DNA of 64,000 nt from Talinum fruticosum (lineage: Eukaryota > Streptophyta > Magnoliopsida > Caryophyllales > Talinaceae), in NCBI GenBank assembly GCA_021018815.1, contig JAITYX010000066.1, positions 2,542,001 through 2,606,000 on the forward strand, in the 5' to 3' direction. Position numbers and translations under genes: made by a program. A model generated the notes under the pieces. The model searched no databases. It was given only the letters and a program-made list of their open reading frames with translations, and was not told the origin of the DNA. Positions 1 through 9,529 of this stretch are shown one piece after another. Within the stretch, counting starts at the first letter, position 1; each line of letters starts with the position of its first letter.

Positions 1-420
1 TAAATATGTGACAATTTTGGTACCGTTCAATTCCCAAGTAGTTAATTGCAAATAATATTCTAAGATTTTATAAAGTATAAAAATAAAAATCCATATTAGC
101 TTACCTTTTTCAAAAAAAGTATGTATATGTAATCCTATCTTTATCATTTATATGTTAGGTGTATATACCCCTACTTTTATTATTTAGATATTGATAATAT
201 AATATGTATAAAAAATACAATTACAAAATTTAACAACAATGCCCAAAAATACAGGACCACATATCACACTGATTGAGATGCTCGACCTAAACTGCGGTGT
301 GACTTCATTGGAAGGTTCTGTATGTTTCTATCTAGTAGTATATAGTTGTTCCACTATATCCAGGGAAAGACCAAAAATCCCACACTTAACTACTACAACA
401 AAAGCACTAAACTCACAATA
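1..420 (+). promoter_or_regulatory. 5' flank of the CYP82 gene
   Basis: AT-rich DNA upstream of the first P450 start codon. A TATA-like GTATATAG lies at 338-345, about 80 bases before the ATG at 421, a reasonable distance for a plant core promoter with a short leader. No other element is recognised. The assignment is positional inference. Confidence 0.35.
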
Positions 421-2915
421 ATGGAGTTTGATTTAAATCTACCAATCCAGCTCTCTGCTATAGCTGCAGCTACATTCACTTTCCTTTACTTCCTGCTAAG
501 ATGGACACGACACGAAACCGTCGCCAAAAGACAACCTCCCGAACCATCCGGTTCATGGCCTGTGATTGGGCACCTACATCTTTTGGTAGGTCTTCCCCAC
601 ATAGCCTTAGGGAAACTAGCCGAAAAATATGGTCCGATCTTCATGATGAAGCTTGGTGTCCACCGAGCCTTGGTAGTTAGCACACCCGAGACTGCTAAAG
701 AGTGTTTGGGCGCTAACGACAAGGTTTTTGTGGACCGGCCAAGGACAACCTTTGTGCAACACCTGGGTTATGACTCCGCCATGTTGGGGTTCAGCCCATA
801 TGGTCCATACTGGCGTGAGATTCGCAAGATAACCGTGCTCAAGCTCTTGTCTAACCAAAGGGTAGAGATGTCTGGCCATGTTAGGGCATCGGAGGTAAGG
901 TCAGCTATAAAAACAATCCATGATGATTATCTGGTAAAGAAGGAATTGAGTGTGGGGTTAGTTGAAATGAAGGAGTGGTTCAATGAAACAAACTTGAATA
1001 CAACCATGAAATTAGTTGTTGGGAAATCTTTGAAGGAAGTATACCAAGGTGAGGATTATAACATGTGGAAGAAGGCGCTGAGGGATTGGTTCAATTTGGC
1101 AGGGGCCTTCGTTCCTGGAGATGCGATTCCATTTCTAAGGTGGTTAGACATCGGAGGGTATGAGAAAGCCATGAAAAGAGTCGCAAAAGAAATCAGCCCT
1201 CTACCTCAAAGGTTTCTGGAGGAGCATAAAAGAAAAAGAGCCACCGGAGAGCAGAAAGGAGAGGAGGATTTCATTGATGTTATGCTCGAGATTTTTGAGA
1301 CGGAGCAGAATAGACCTTCTGGATTCGACGAAGATACTATCATCAAAGCCACCTGCATGGTATGTGTTCACATCACACAATAATTGACTGCACTGCATAT
1401 ATGATTTTGCTTGTATCCATTTAAGGGTGTTGTTTCAAAGTTTACAATATCTTCTAGGGAAATCTTTGAGCTTAAATATGAGTATTAAAAGATTCATAAA
1501 TAGGTGAATATCGCAAAAATCACTCAAAATTTTAAAGAACATATTAGACTTCCCATCCCCTCCCATCCCTTCGACCTCACTCCTCCCCCAAAATTTAACA
1601 GAAAAAACACCTTTCCTTAGTTCTGTTCCTCCCTCTCTTAACCAAATTCTGTATTTTTTACCCTCATTTTTGGGTAAAAATACACCCAGAGAAGCGAGGA
1701 AGCATTAAACAGAGACCCTTCTAAAGTCTTAATATTTTCAAAACATGATTTAATAATAAGATCATTGTGTAATATATGATGTTGAAAATAGTAGTTAATT
1801 ATGATTCATTTCATTTCATTGAAAACTTGCAATATATGATGTTGAAAATAGTATTTGATTATGATTGATTTCATTTCATTGAAAAACTTTTAAAGTACAG
1901 TAAGTGTAGACCGGATTGAAGGCAACCATTAACATCCTGCCATATAAAGACGCAATTCTGCTTAACATGAAACTTCAAGATAGTTTGCATCATTCCAGAT
2001 CCAACCAGGTACACGAAACAAGCTCGCCTAAAATTGGATTCGAAACCCAAATTGACCCAATCCTAAATTTCCCATAAACTTGTTTCTCTTTGCAAGATAA
2101 TCTTATTAACCAAATATCAGTTGACCCAAAGGCAACCTGAAGCGGAAATCACCCGACTTGAACTCAATCGGAACCTAAATGTAATTGACCAAAACATAAG
2201 ACGATCCAAACTCAACTCGACTTGTATGCCAGGTCTAATTTCTGATACTTCATAGGCAATGACTCAATTTTAACCTTTTTTTAACACTTGACAGGCGATG
2301 GTTTTGGGAGGAACAGACACCATAGCAGTGACCCTAACATGGGCACTATCATTGCTCCTCAATAACAGAGAGACTCTGGAAAGGGCTCAAGCTGAACTAG
2401 ATGCCCATGTGGGCAAAGAAAGGCAGGTAAATGAATCCGACCTCAAGAGCCTGGTCTACCTACAAGCCATCATCAAGGAGACTATGCGACTGTACCCTGC
2501 AACAGCCCTTTTGGTGCCTCGAGAAGCCATCACAGATTGCACCGTGAGTGGCTATCACATCCCAGCTGGCACCAGGCTATATGTCAATCTTTACAAGATA
2601 CACAGGGACCCTCGAGTGTGGCCAGACCCTTTGGTATTCCGTCCTGAAAGGTTTCTCACCACTCACAAGGATTATGATGTTAGAGGCCTAAATTTCAACT
2701 TCTTGCCTTTTGGTAGCGGTAGAAGGATCTGTCCTGGCATAAGCTTTGCCCTCCAAGCCATGCAGTTTACATTAGCTAGTGTACTCCATGGGTTCGAGAT
2801 CTCGACTCCGTCAGGTGAAAAGGTTGACATGACTGAGGGGCTAGGACTGACCAACCTCAAAGCTTCTCCACTTGAAGTCATCCTCATACCCCGCCTTCCT
2901 GACAAACTGTATTGA
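421..2915 (+). CDS. Cytochrome P450, CYP82 family, apparently intact
   Basis: Two exons, 421-1359 and 2295-2915, joined in phase 0 across a 935-bp GT-AG intron, give 519 residues, normal for plant microsomal P450s. The first ATG after the stop-rich leader starts a hydrophobic anchor (about residues 8-27), followed by the proline hinge PPEPSGSWP (39-47). Visible motifs are the C-helix WREIR (131-135), the I-helix oxygen-binding GGTDT (318-322), the K-helix ETMR (375-378), PERF (430-433) and the haem loop FLPFGSGRRICPG with the axial Cys459. The single intron just before the I-helix and the overall sequence style fit CYP82, a clan 71 family of ER-bound, NADPH-P450 reductase-dependent monooxygenases that act in alkaloid, furanocoumarin, flavone and homoterpene metabolism. 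The substrate cannot be read from sequence. A decayed paralogue lies at 14.9-18.8 kb. Intron DNA carries a 60-bp tandem duplication and a hAT-like remnant. Confidence 0.93.
1771..1890. repeat. Two-copy 60-bp tandem duplication in the CYP82 intron
   Basis: Units 1771-1830 and 1831-1890 both begin AATATATGATGTTGAAAATA and differ at only a few positions. The spacing is exactly 60 bases. It lies in the only intron of the intact P450 gene and does not touch a splice site. Confidence 0.85.
2010..2237. mobile_element. Degenerate hAT-like remnant in the CYP82 intron
   Basis: The stretch is made of loosely repeated words such as TTGACC, CTCGAC and AACTCG and ends TATGCCAGGTCTA at 2237. The reverse of that end, TAGACCTGGCA, matches the terminal repeat of the larger element at 45238-46388. 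No matching left end or target duplication was found, so the left boundary is a guess. Confidence 0.3.
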
Positions 2916-2948
2916 CAGGAATTAGAGTTCGTACTTTATCTTCAGTTA

Positions 2949-3128
2949 CAGTGTTGGAGCTCTTTGATTGAGACACATAGCAAAAAAAATTGTTAAAATT
3001 TATATTTAAAAATTTTAAAAAATTTATAAAATTATTAAAGAGGACTCCCATAAAAAATAATAACGCTTATAAAATTCAAGAATATTAAAAAGGGACACTC
3101 TTAAAAATATTTGTTTGCTCCGCCACTG
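2949..3128. mobile_element. hAT-type MITE, 180 bp, just downstream of CYP82
   Basis: Ends CAGTGTTGGAGC on the left and GCTCCGCCACTG on the right are inverted copies (10 of 12 match). They are flanked by a perfect 8-bp direct repeat TTCAGTTA at 2941-2948 and 3129-3136, the duplication size of hAT transposases. The interior is AT-rich and non-coding. It starts 33 bases after the P450 stop codon, so it probably supplies part of the 3'UTR or the polyadenylation region. Relatives lie at 20065-20259 and 57708-57865. Confidence 0.9.
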
Positions 3129-3136
3129 TTCAGTTA

Positions 3137-3488
3137 TTATAAGTTACTCGAGTAAATATGATCTTTGTAAATTAGTATATTAATATTCCCCTCATGAAAT
3201 AATTTTGTGAATGATCTTCTACAACTGAAGAAGATTATCGAGAAATAACTTCTTAAAATTAGCAAACATTGATACTTTTAAATATTCAATAGATATCTTG
3301 ATCATATTTGTGAACTATAAAACCATTATAAATTCTATAATTTTGCTTAGACTGCGATCATCTAAATACTCATAAACTTTTGATCTTCTACAATCAATTT
3401 GATAATTAGTGATTATAATACCACTAACTGAATATGAATTAGTTCTTGCCTAACTTAAAATATTCAAAAATGAACCCCCAACACACAA

Positions 3489-3540
<52 letters not shown>

Positions 3541-3626
3541 AATGTCTTGGTATCATGGGAAAACTGGTGCTATTTCTTATCCCTTAGTCTGGTCCAGGTG
3601 TTTAGAGATTTCTGGTACAAGAAATA
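3137..3626. other. Intergenic AT-rich DNA with an (AT)n microsatellite
   Basis: No coding or transposon signal was recognised. An uninterrupted AT dinucleotide run occupies about 3494-3538, preceded by ACAC repeats. Confidence 0.6.
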
Positions 3627-3628
3627 TA

Positions 3629-3900
3629 CTTCCTTCATTTCAAAATACATGTTACTTTAATTAATTTTTTTCGTTTTATAATATTTGTCACTTTATAATT
3701 CCAATGATATATTAATTACTAGTTTACTAACTTTATCCTTATTAATTGCTTTATTTCTCTTATTTTTTTCATTGATTTTTTCATTTCCAATAAAATATAG
3801 GTGCAACTTAATTTTTTAACATAAAATTTGTAATAAATTTTGTATTTCGTTGGTATTACCGCATAACCTTATAACGACATGTATTTTGAAACGGATGGAG
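3629..3900. mobile_element. Stowaway-type MITE
   Basis: The left end CTTCCTTCATTTCAAAATAC and the reverse complement of the right end, CTCCATCCGTTTCAAAATAC, are near-identical. Both sides are flanked by TA, the target duplication of Tc1/mariner elements. The CTCC-TCCGT start is the classical plant Stowaway terminus. Length is 272 bp with no coding capacity. Confidence 0.88.
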
Positions 3901-3902
3901 TA

Positions 3903-4505
3903 CTCTTTAAGAATTTCTAGTTGAAAGAATAATCTGATACAGATATTTGTAGGAACTGATGGAGAAAAGAAGGTGCAGCCTTTCACAAAGGGCTAAGTCT
4001 GACAATCCACATGCAGATTGAAGCATGATGAGTTGAAGTTTAAATGTTCATAAACTTTGTTGTCTCAAAAACACTTGATGTGTCTTAAATAATGATCACC
4101 AAATGCTCGTTGGAGTCTTAGTTAGTTGCTGTCAAATTGGAAGGCAGTATGAGGACTGGTACAAGGAGTCGGTCTTGACTTGATTGTTGAAGCTGGACTA
4201 TGCATAGGCATGTAAGAAGATCACTTGTTTTGGATAATCAACCAAATGCTATTAATACGTTTAAATCTTATCTATACAGGGTGTTGAGGAGTCAGATAAA
4301 CCGGAAACCTAGACGCAAAGAGCATTGAATACGTACTTCAGCAAAGAGAAGCACAAGACCATCTATTTAGGCACTTTGAGTTCTGCCTCAATCCACTATA
4401 ATGTAAAGCTAAAAAATTGCCACAAGGTCATTTTAAAGTATTAATCCATAATGGTGATGATGCAAGGCCTGAAAAGCTCATATAATGGATTAATACATCA
4501 CTCAT
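3903..4505. other. Intergenic, nothing recognised
   Basis: Both strands were read. There is no convincing exon, transposon end or RNA gene. Confidence 0.4.
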
Positions 4506-4635
4506 CTATAAGGGAAGGAAGAATAGCAAAGCTCTGGGCATCAGTAATGGGGAGGCAAACAGCAATAAGCTCACAGAACAGCTCAACTGTCTCTTCGGCA
4601 GCCTTCATATTTGTCTCTCTTATTACGTGCTCAGC
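4506..4635 (-). pseudogene. Isolated IST1-like (Vps4 regulator) exon
   Basis: On the minus strand an acceptor-like CCCAG precedes an open stretch that reads AEHVIRETNMKAAEE and continues VELFCELIAVCLP. This closely resembles the helical segment of plant IST1 proteins (typically EHVIRE followed by ELFCELI-RLP), which regulate the Vps4 ATPase in ESCRT-III endosomal sorting. Frame ends in TAG at 4508-4506. No upstream IST1 start exon and no downstream DLKEA-type exon were found within several kb on this strand. It is most simply a gene fragment carried here by a transposon or left after deletion. The recognition rests on remembered family motifs. Confidence 0.5.
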
Positions 4636-4639
4636 CTGG

Positions 4640-5239
4640 GAATCAACCATTAGAAAACCAAAAACCTCAAGTTAAAGCTTGATCAAGGAAAGGCAAGCCA
4701 CGAGATTTAACTTGAATTCTTGGCAGTTGTTCTTCAGCAACTTTTTTCTTGGAATTCTAAGCTTCAAAAATATTTTTCTATACATCAAACCCATCTCACA
4801 AATAAATTGTCCAAACATTATCAACTGGGAAAAACCCAGAGGACCAACTGTCTTTCCTTATTGAATCGCAAGAATAGGAACAATTACTCGCTAAGAACGT
4901 AACTTTTAACTAGGAAAGCAATCAACCTTCCTAGAGAAGGTATGAGGCAGAGAGGAAGCCTTGCCATGAAGAAAATCTACGTTCAAAGTTTCAACCAATC
5001 ACAACTAACCTTAGCAACCCAGAAAACTAATATCTAAATAATTTTGGCAATTCTCACAAAGAAGGATTATGCATAACCTACATGATAATGATCGATAGAC
5101 CATAGGCGAACTTGCCCGCTTGGCTGTCCTGATTCCGATAAAACAAAGAGGAGTGCAAGGGGATAGGAGAGGCCGAGTCAAGATACCAATGGAAAATGGG
5201 ACCACCCCTGGTTGTTAAGAGGGGTAGGGTTAGACTCGG
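4640..5239. other. Intergenic, nothing recognised
   Basis: Low-complexity and unremarkable DNA. No gene or element ends were found. Confidence 0.35.
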
Positions 5240-5591
5240 GCATTGGACAGGGGTGTCTAATGGGTCTAATTGGGTAGGCTGAAAAAATAGGGTTAAAACC
5301 CATTTGATAACTTAAATGGACGGGGAATGAAATGGGCCACCAATTAAGTGAATTTTCGAGCTGGACTGGCCGGGTACCGGGCCACCGTGTTTTGTTGCTC
5401 TCACACTCTCACACTCTCACATGCTCTGTCTCTCTCTCTGTCCATCGTGTTTTGTTGCTCCACCGTCCCCTCCTCCCTCGCTCTTTCTCTCTCTCTCTCT
5501 CTCTCGCCTTCGTCTTCTGCCATCTCGCCGGTGAACCGAAGCCGGAAGCCTTTCTGTCACCGTCGCTCTTCTTCAGTCGTCGGTGAATCAG

Positions 5592-5638
<47 letters not shown>

Positions 5639-7135
5639 TCCGCCGAAACCTAATTTGGCATTTGCTAACCGATTCTTCGCTAGTTATCCACAAAGAGGTA
5701 CTGGAATTCTTTCTCTCAACTTTGATGCTTAATTGGTTTCTGGGTCTAGAAATTTATAATCTTGAGGTCTTGGGAATGTGGGGGTGCCAGGGAGGGAGAT
5801 TTCGGTTTTAGGTTTCAATTTTTAGTTTGAGATTTTAGTTTAGATTAGTTGAGTTGCTCTTGAAGGATTCGAATTATTGGGTTGATGTTGGTGTTGAATT
5901 GTTGTCAATTCGTGGATTTTGGATTTGTGAATTGGCGTTGTTCAAATTTGGACTCAAATTGTTGGTATTCTTCTAATTCTTGCCTGCGTATTTTCAGTTT
6001 TACGCTTTAATTATTGAAGTTTGATGCATATGTTAGTTCAATTCTTTTGATTTAAGCAATAATTTCTTGCACTCTGCTCTTCTGATGTCTAGTTTAATGG
6101 CTGATGGTCAATTCTGAATTGTTTTTAGTTTAGGTTAGTTTAAGTTTCAAGATTTAAGCCTTCGACTTGCATTCGCAACCTGATTTTAATTTAGTCCATC
6201 GTTATGGTTCGATATAAATCCCACTCCCTAAATTTACTATAACAGTACTCCTTCAAACACTCTAAGCTTCTGTAAATTGTTGTTACAGTTTGTGTCTATT
6301 TTCTTATAGACCTTCAGTCTTGTTAGAAATATATTCCATTTTGATTGTCTCTTCAGATAGACCTTCAGAATGTCTCTCTTACACACAGATGTTACATTTT
6401 GCAGCGACAGGCTGACATATGTGGGTTATTGTTTATTTTACTTGTACACATCTACCATTTTTCGTCACTTTGGAGGTCTTCGTTTGCTCCTTGTAGTTTG
6501 GACCGCTACCTTTACTGACTCTTGTGATTGAGCTTTGGTCATAAGTCCAATTCTCTGCATGTTTTGCCATTCTGAAATCTGCCTGTTATATCAATTCTTA
6601 TTGGTGCCATTCATTTCAACTATTACATTGATAATTTTGCTAAAAATCTTATGATTCACTTTGGGAGACTAATTGAAAGTTGCACACGACTCTGGACCTA
6701 CTAGATTGTACAATTGGAAAAAAGTATAGTTTGAGCTGTAGATAACATCAACAATGATTTCCTTCATGAAGCAGTAGAATCATGGTTCGTGGACGAAGAC
6801 ATTTGAGGATAGAAAGCTTGTAGCATCTGTGCAGATTCTCCTTCTTTTCTACGAGTCTCTTTTATCATTGTTTACGTGTTCTATAAAATTTTACCATTGC
6901 TTAAATCATTTTGTTCTGCTATGTACAGTTTGTTCTGCAGTATTCCTGTCCAGCCCAAGAATGGGTAGTCGAGATTCATATGTTTGTAGCCTTATTCATA
7001 ATACATAGAAACTGTGTTATTACATGCCAAAACTTGGGGAATTATGTGAAGATAACCCTTCATCTCAGTTATGAAGCCAAATCTATAGAACGAAAACATA
7101 TCCTGGCCTTCATGGGCTGAGTATTGAATCTGCTT
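5240..7135 (+). other. Possible captured 5'UTR and first intron of a plant gene
   Basis: From about 5385 the DNA becomes CT-rich (CTCACACTCTCACACTCTC, then long CT runs), as in 5' leaders of many plant housekeeping genes. Then CAAAGAG|GTACTG near 5696 is a good donor. A T-rich, intron-like 1.2 kb follows, ending in CTGCAG at 6940. Exon-like sequence then carries ATG at 6961 (MGSRDSYV), which stops after 15 codons. This looks like a first exon, first intron and truncated second exon of a gene with no continuing coding part. It could also be chance composition. Confidence 0.3.
5478..5637 (+). repeat. CT microsatellites
   Basis: Two CT-dinucleotide runs, about 5480-5506 and 5595-5637, flank a GC-richer segment. 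They sit inside the leader-like stretch described for 5240-7135. Confidence 0.85.
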
Positions 7136-7466
7136 CATTACAATGCCCAAAAGTCGCACAGAAAGTTAAACCACCCCCGCCCCCAATGTGTTTTTTTAAT
7201 ATACGCTAAGGTTGATGTAGACAATTTTAAAACTTTGGCAACAATTTTTAAATACTTTATAATTATGTTAATTGGCACTTACTCTTTAGGGTAATTATGG
7301 AAATGGAATAGTTCATTTCTACCAAGGTTTTTCAATTTGAAGCATATAGCAAGAGAGTTGACTTAAACTTGGTAAGTATGGTGACTGATGAGTCTACTTA
7401 AGTTTGGCTTGAACTCCAACCGAGCCCAACAACACCTAGCCGGCTTAGTTCACTTGCAGCCCTACC
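7136..7466. other. Intergenic with a possible hAT end
   Basis: Mostly unremarkable. The last part ends TTGCAGCCCTA near 7464, whose reverse TAGGGCTGCAA resembles a plant hAT terminus. No partner end was identified. Confidence 0.3.
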
Positions 7467-7600
7467 TAGACCTGGGCAACGAGGCTGGGTTGGGCCCACC
7501 CACTTACTTAACAGGTCGGGCTGGGCAGCAACTTTTTAAATGGGTCGGGCCGGGTCATGGGTCAAATGACCTTGACCACCAAAGGCCCACCCAATTTGAG
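7467..7600. mobile_element. hAT-like fragment with GGGTCGGG-type repeats
   Basis: Begins TAGACCTGGGCAAC and continues with degenerate GGGTTGGG and GGGTCGGG words. The start matches the TAGACCTGGCAA terminus of the element at 45238-46388. The right end is not resolved. Confidence 0.35.
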
Positions 7601-7963
7601 TAATTGAAGTAAATGTTAAACTTTAATGCATAATGTGAAAGGTTTATGCATCGAAATTCACACAATTTATCATGTCATACACTTGCAACGAGCACCATCA
7701 AAATGACTCATTTTGTAACGCCCTATAAAAAATATTAAGAAAAATATTTGATTAATATATATGATTTATTCTTTAAGCGACTTAATTTAATAGTTGGTTA
7801 CAATAAAATTCATAATGTGCTAGTTAGCTTATATATGTGTTTATTTACAAATTTTTTTAGTTAACGGTTAACTTAGTTGAAAATAATATTAGGAGTAAGC
7901 TTAGACATCCACAAGGACAAGATAGGTAGAAGATAAGAAAATAGAGTTTGGGAGCCACTGCCA
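7601..7963. other. AT-rich DNA, possible start of a gypsy LTR
   Basis: TGTAACGCCCTATAAAAAAT at 7715 resembles the start of chromovirus-type gypsy LTRs. A matching LTR end, primer-binding site and second copy were not found, so this stays a suggestion. Confidence 0.25.
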
Positions 7964-8385
7964 CCCACCACGGGTGTTCCCACAGGCTGTGGGGCAGGCC
8001 GTGGTGGCCAGCAACGATTTAATTGACCCAAAATGCCCACCACGGGTATCAACCATAGGCTGTGGGGCATGCTGTGGTGGCCAGCAGTGATTTAATTAAC
8101 CCAAAATACCCGCCAAGAGTGTCCCCACAGGCTGTGGGGCAGGCCGTGGTGGCCAGCAGTGATTTAATTAATCCAAAATATCCACCACGGGTACACCCCA
8201 CAGGCTGCGGGGCAGGCCGTGGTGGCCAGCAGTTATTTAATTAACCCAAAATACCCACCACGAGTGCCCTTACAGGCTGTGGGGCAGGCCGTGGTGGCCA
8301 ACAGTGATTTATTTAATCCAAAATACCCACCGCGGGTGCTCCCACAAGCCGTGGGGTAGCCCTTGGTAGCCACCAGAAGTCCCCA
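7964..8385 (+). repeat. 72-bp tandem repeat, almost six copies
   Basis: Units start at 7964, 8036, 8109, 8181, 8254 and 8326 (the last is partial), a 72-73 bp period. Each unit reads CCACCACGGGT near its start, GGCTGTGGGGCAGGCCGTGG in its middle and TTTAATTAACCCAAAATA at its end. CCACCACGG and CCGTGGTGG are inverted copies inside each unit, so each can form a hairpin. Divergence rises in the last unit. GC content is much higher than in the flanks. Confidence 0.93.
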
Positions 8386-9241
8386 CTAACTGTGGGAAGA
8401 CCCTTGATGACCTCTAGAGCCAACCATTGACCTCCACTGGCCGTAGGAAGGTCCGTGAATACCTCCAAAGCAATTTTGAACTCCCACAACCTGAGGGCTT
8501 TGTCCCATGATGCTTTATTTTTTACAGGGTTTAGAGGGATTTTAGATGTAGTTAGCCTTACCTCTGTAAGCAAGCAAAGAGACCAAGAAAAACAAGGGGA
8601 ACATTTCTGAAAGCTTACAATGACAACCAGACAAACCAAGACATGATTAACATCTGTACGTAAGCCAAGCCAGTTACCAATAATGAGATCAAGACAAAAA
8701 AAAAAGTATAAGGCTGTTTGCACATTTGCCCCACCAGGCATTTCTTGATAAGGTGATCTGCAGAAGGACTCCACTAATTTGTCTTTTTCAAGAACTAAAG
8801 GATCTATTACATGTTTAAAGTAGGCTGCTTTCCCACCTGCCAGTGAATGCGATCGATCCAACCATACTCACGCTTCTCGAAATTATTGTTATCTGTTAGT
8901 ACTAAAAAATTTATTTGCGGGTCTTTAACTATCGACTTAAATTTTTGATTTGCATAATTATTGAATATAATTTTGGAATCTTCTAAGCAGGATGCCTCAA
9001 TTTCGAATCTCAACAACCCATATATTAATTTGTGTATGAGATTAGTGGAGTCTCTCTATAATATTGATCTTGCCTCAGGAGGCATGCTATAGGATATAAA
9101 ACATCGAGTCAAATGAACTAGACAAAGTTGATCCATCCAAGTTAAAGTATGAAATAGAAATAACGGAGCTCAAGTACCCTATAATAGAAATGAAAAAACT
9201 TATAAGCACGCTCATTTCTATGTTTGTAACTTGATCGAATC
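8386..9241. other. Intergenic, one unexplained open stretch
   Basis: The minus strand is open from about 8861 down to 8313 and contains the phrase HVIDPLVLEKDKLVESFC. I do not recognise it as a known family, and its later part runs into the degraded tandem repeat. No start context, splice site or neighbour supports a gene. Confidence 0.3.
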
Positions 9242-9528
9242 TAGACATGACAAAAGTTACCCAACTCGAACCGAATCGAATCCAATCCAATACTTAAAAA
9301 GGTTAATTGATTACTCAAATTGAACCTAACCCCCAATATTTTTAACTAAAGTGTTTTGTCTCTACAAGACAAACTTATTGAACCAACATTAACCGACCTG
9401 AAGTCAACCGGACTCGAACCCGAACTTGAACCGAACTAACACTCAACCAAATCTTAATGACCCAAATATGATCCAATCCGAACTTATCCAAACTGAAACA
9501 AACCCGAATGACCTGATTATTAGATCTA
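9242..9528. mobile_element. Short hAT-like element of degenerate AACCCGAA repeats
   Basis: Left end TAGACATGACAA and reverse of the right end TAGATCTAATAA match at 8 of 12 positions. Flanks ATCGAATC (9234-9241) and ATCAAACC (9529-9536) match at 6 of 8, a decayed 8-bp duplication. The interior is the complement of the GGGTTCGG-type repeat seen at 45.2-46.4 kb. Confidence 0.5.
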
Positions 9529-9529
9529 A

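Noticed and set aside
346..420. Upstream in-frame ATG at 346 for the intact P450
   Set aside because: It would add 25 polar residues before the membrane anchor, and the family start matches ATG at 421.
7964..8385. CRISPR-like array
   Set aside because: Unit-to-unit similarity extends through the whole 72-bp period with no variable spacers, and this is plant nuclear DNA.
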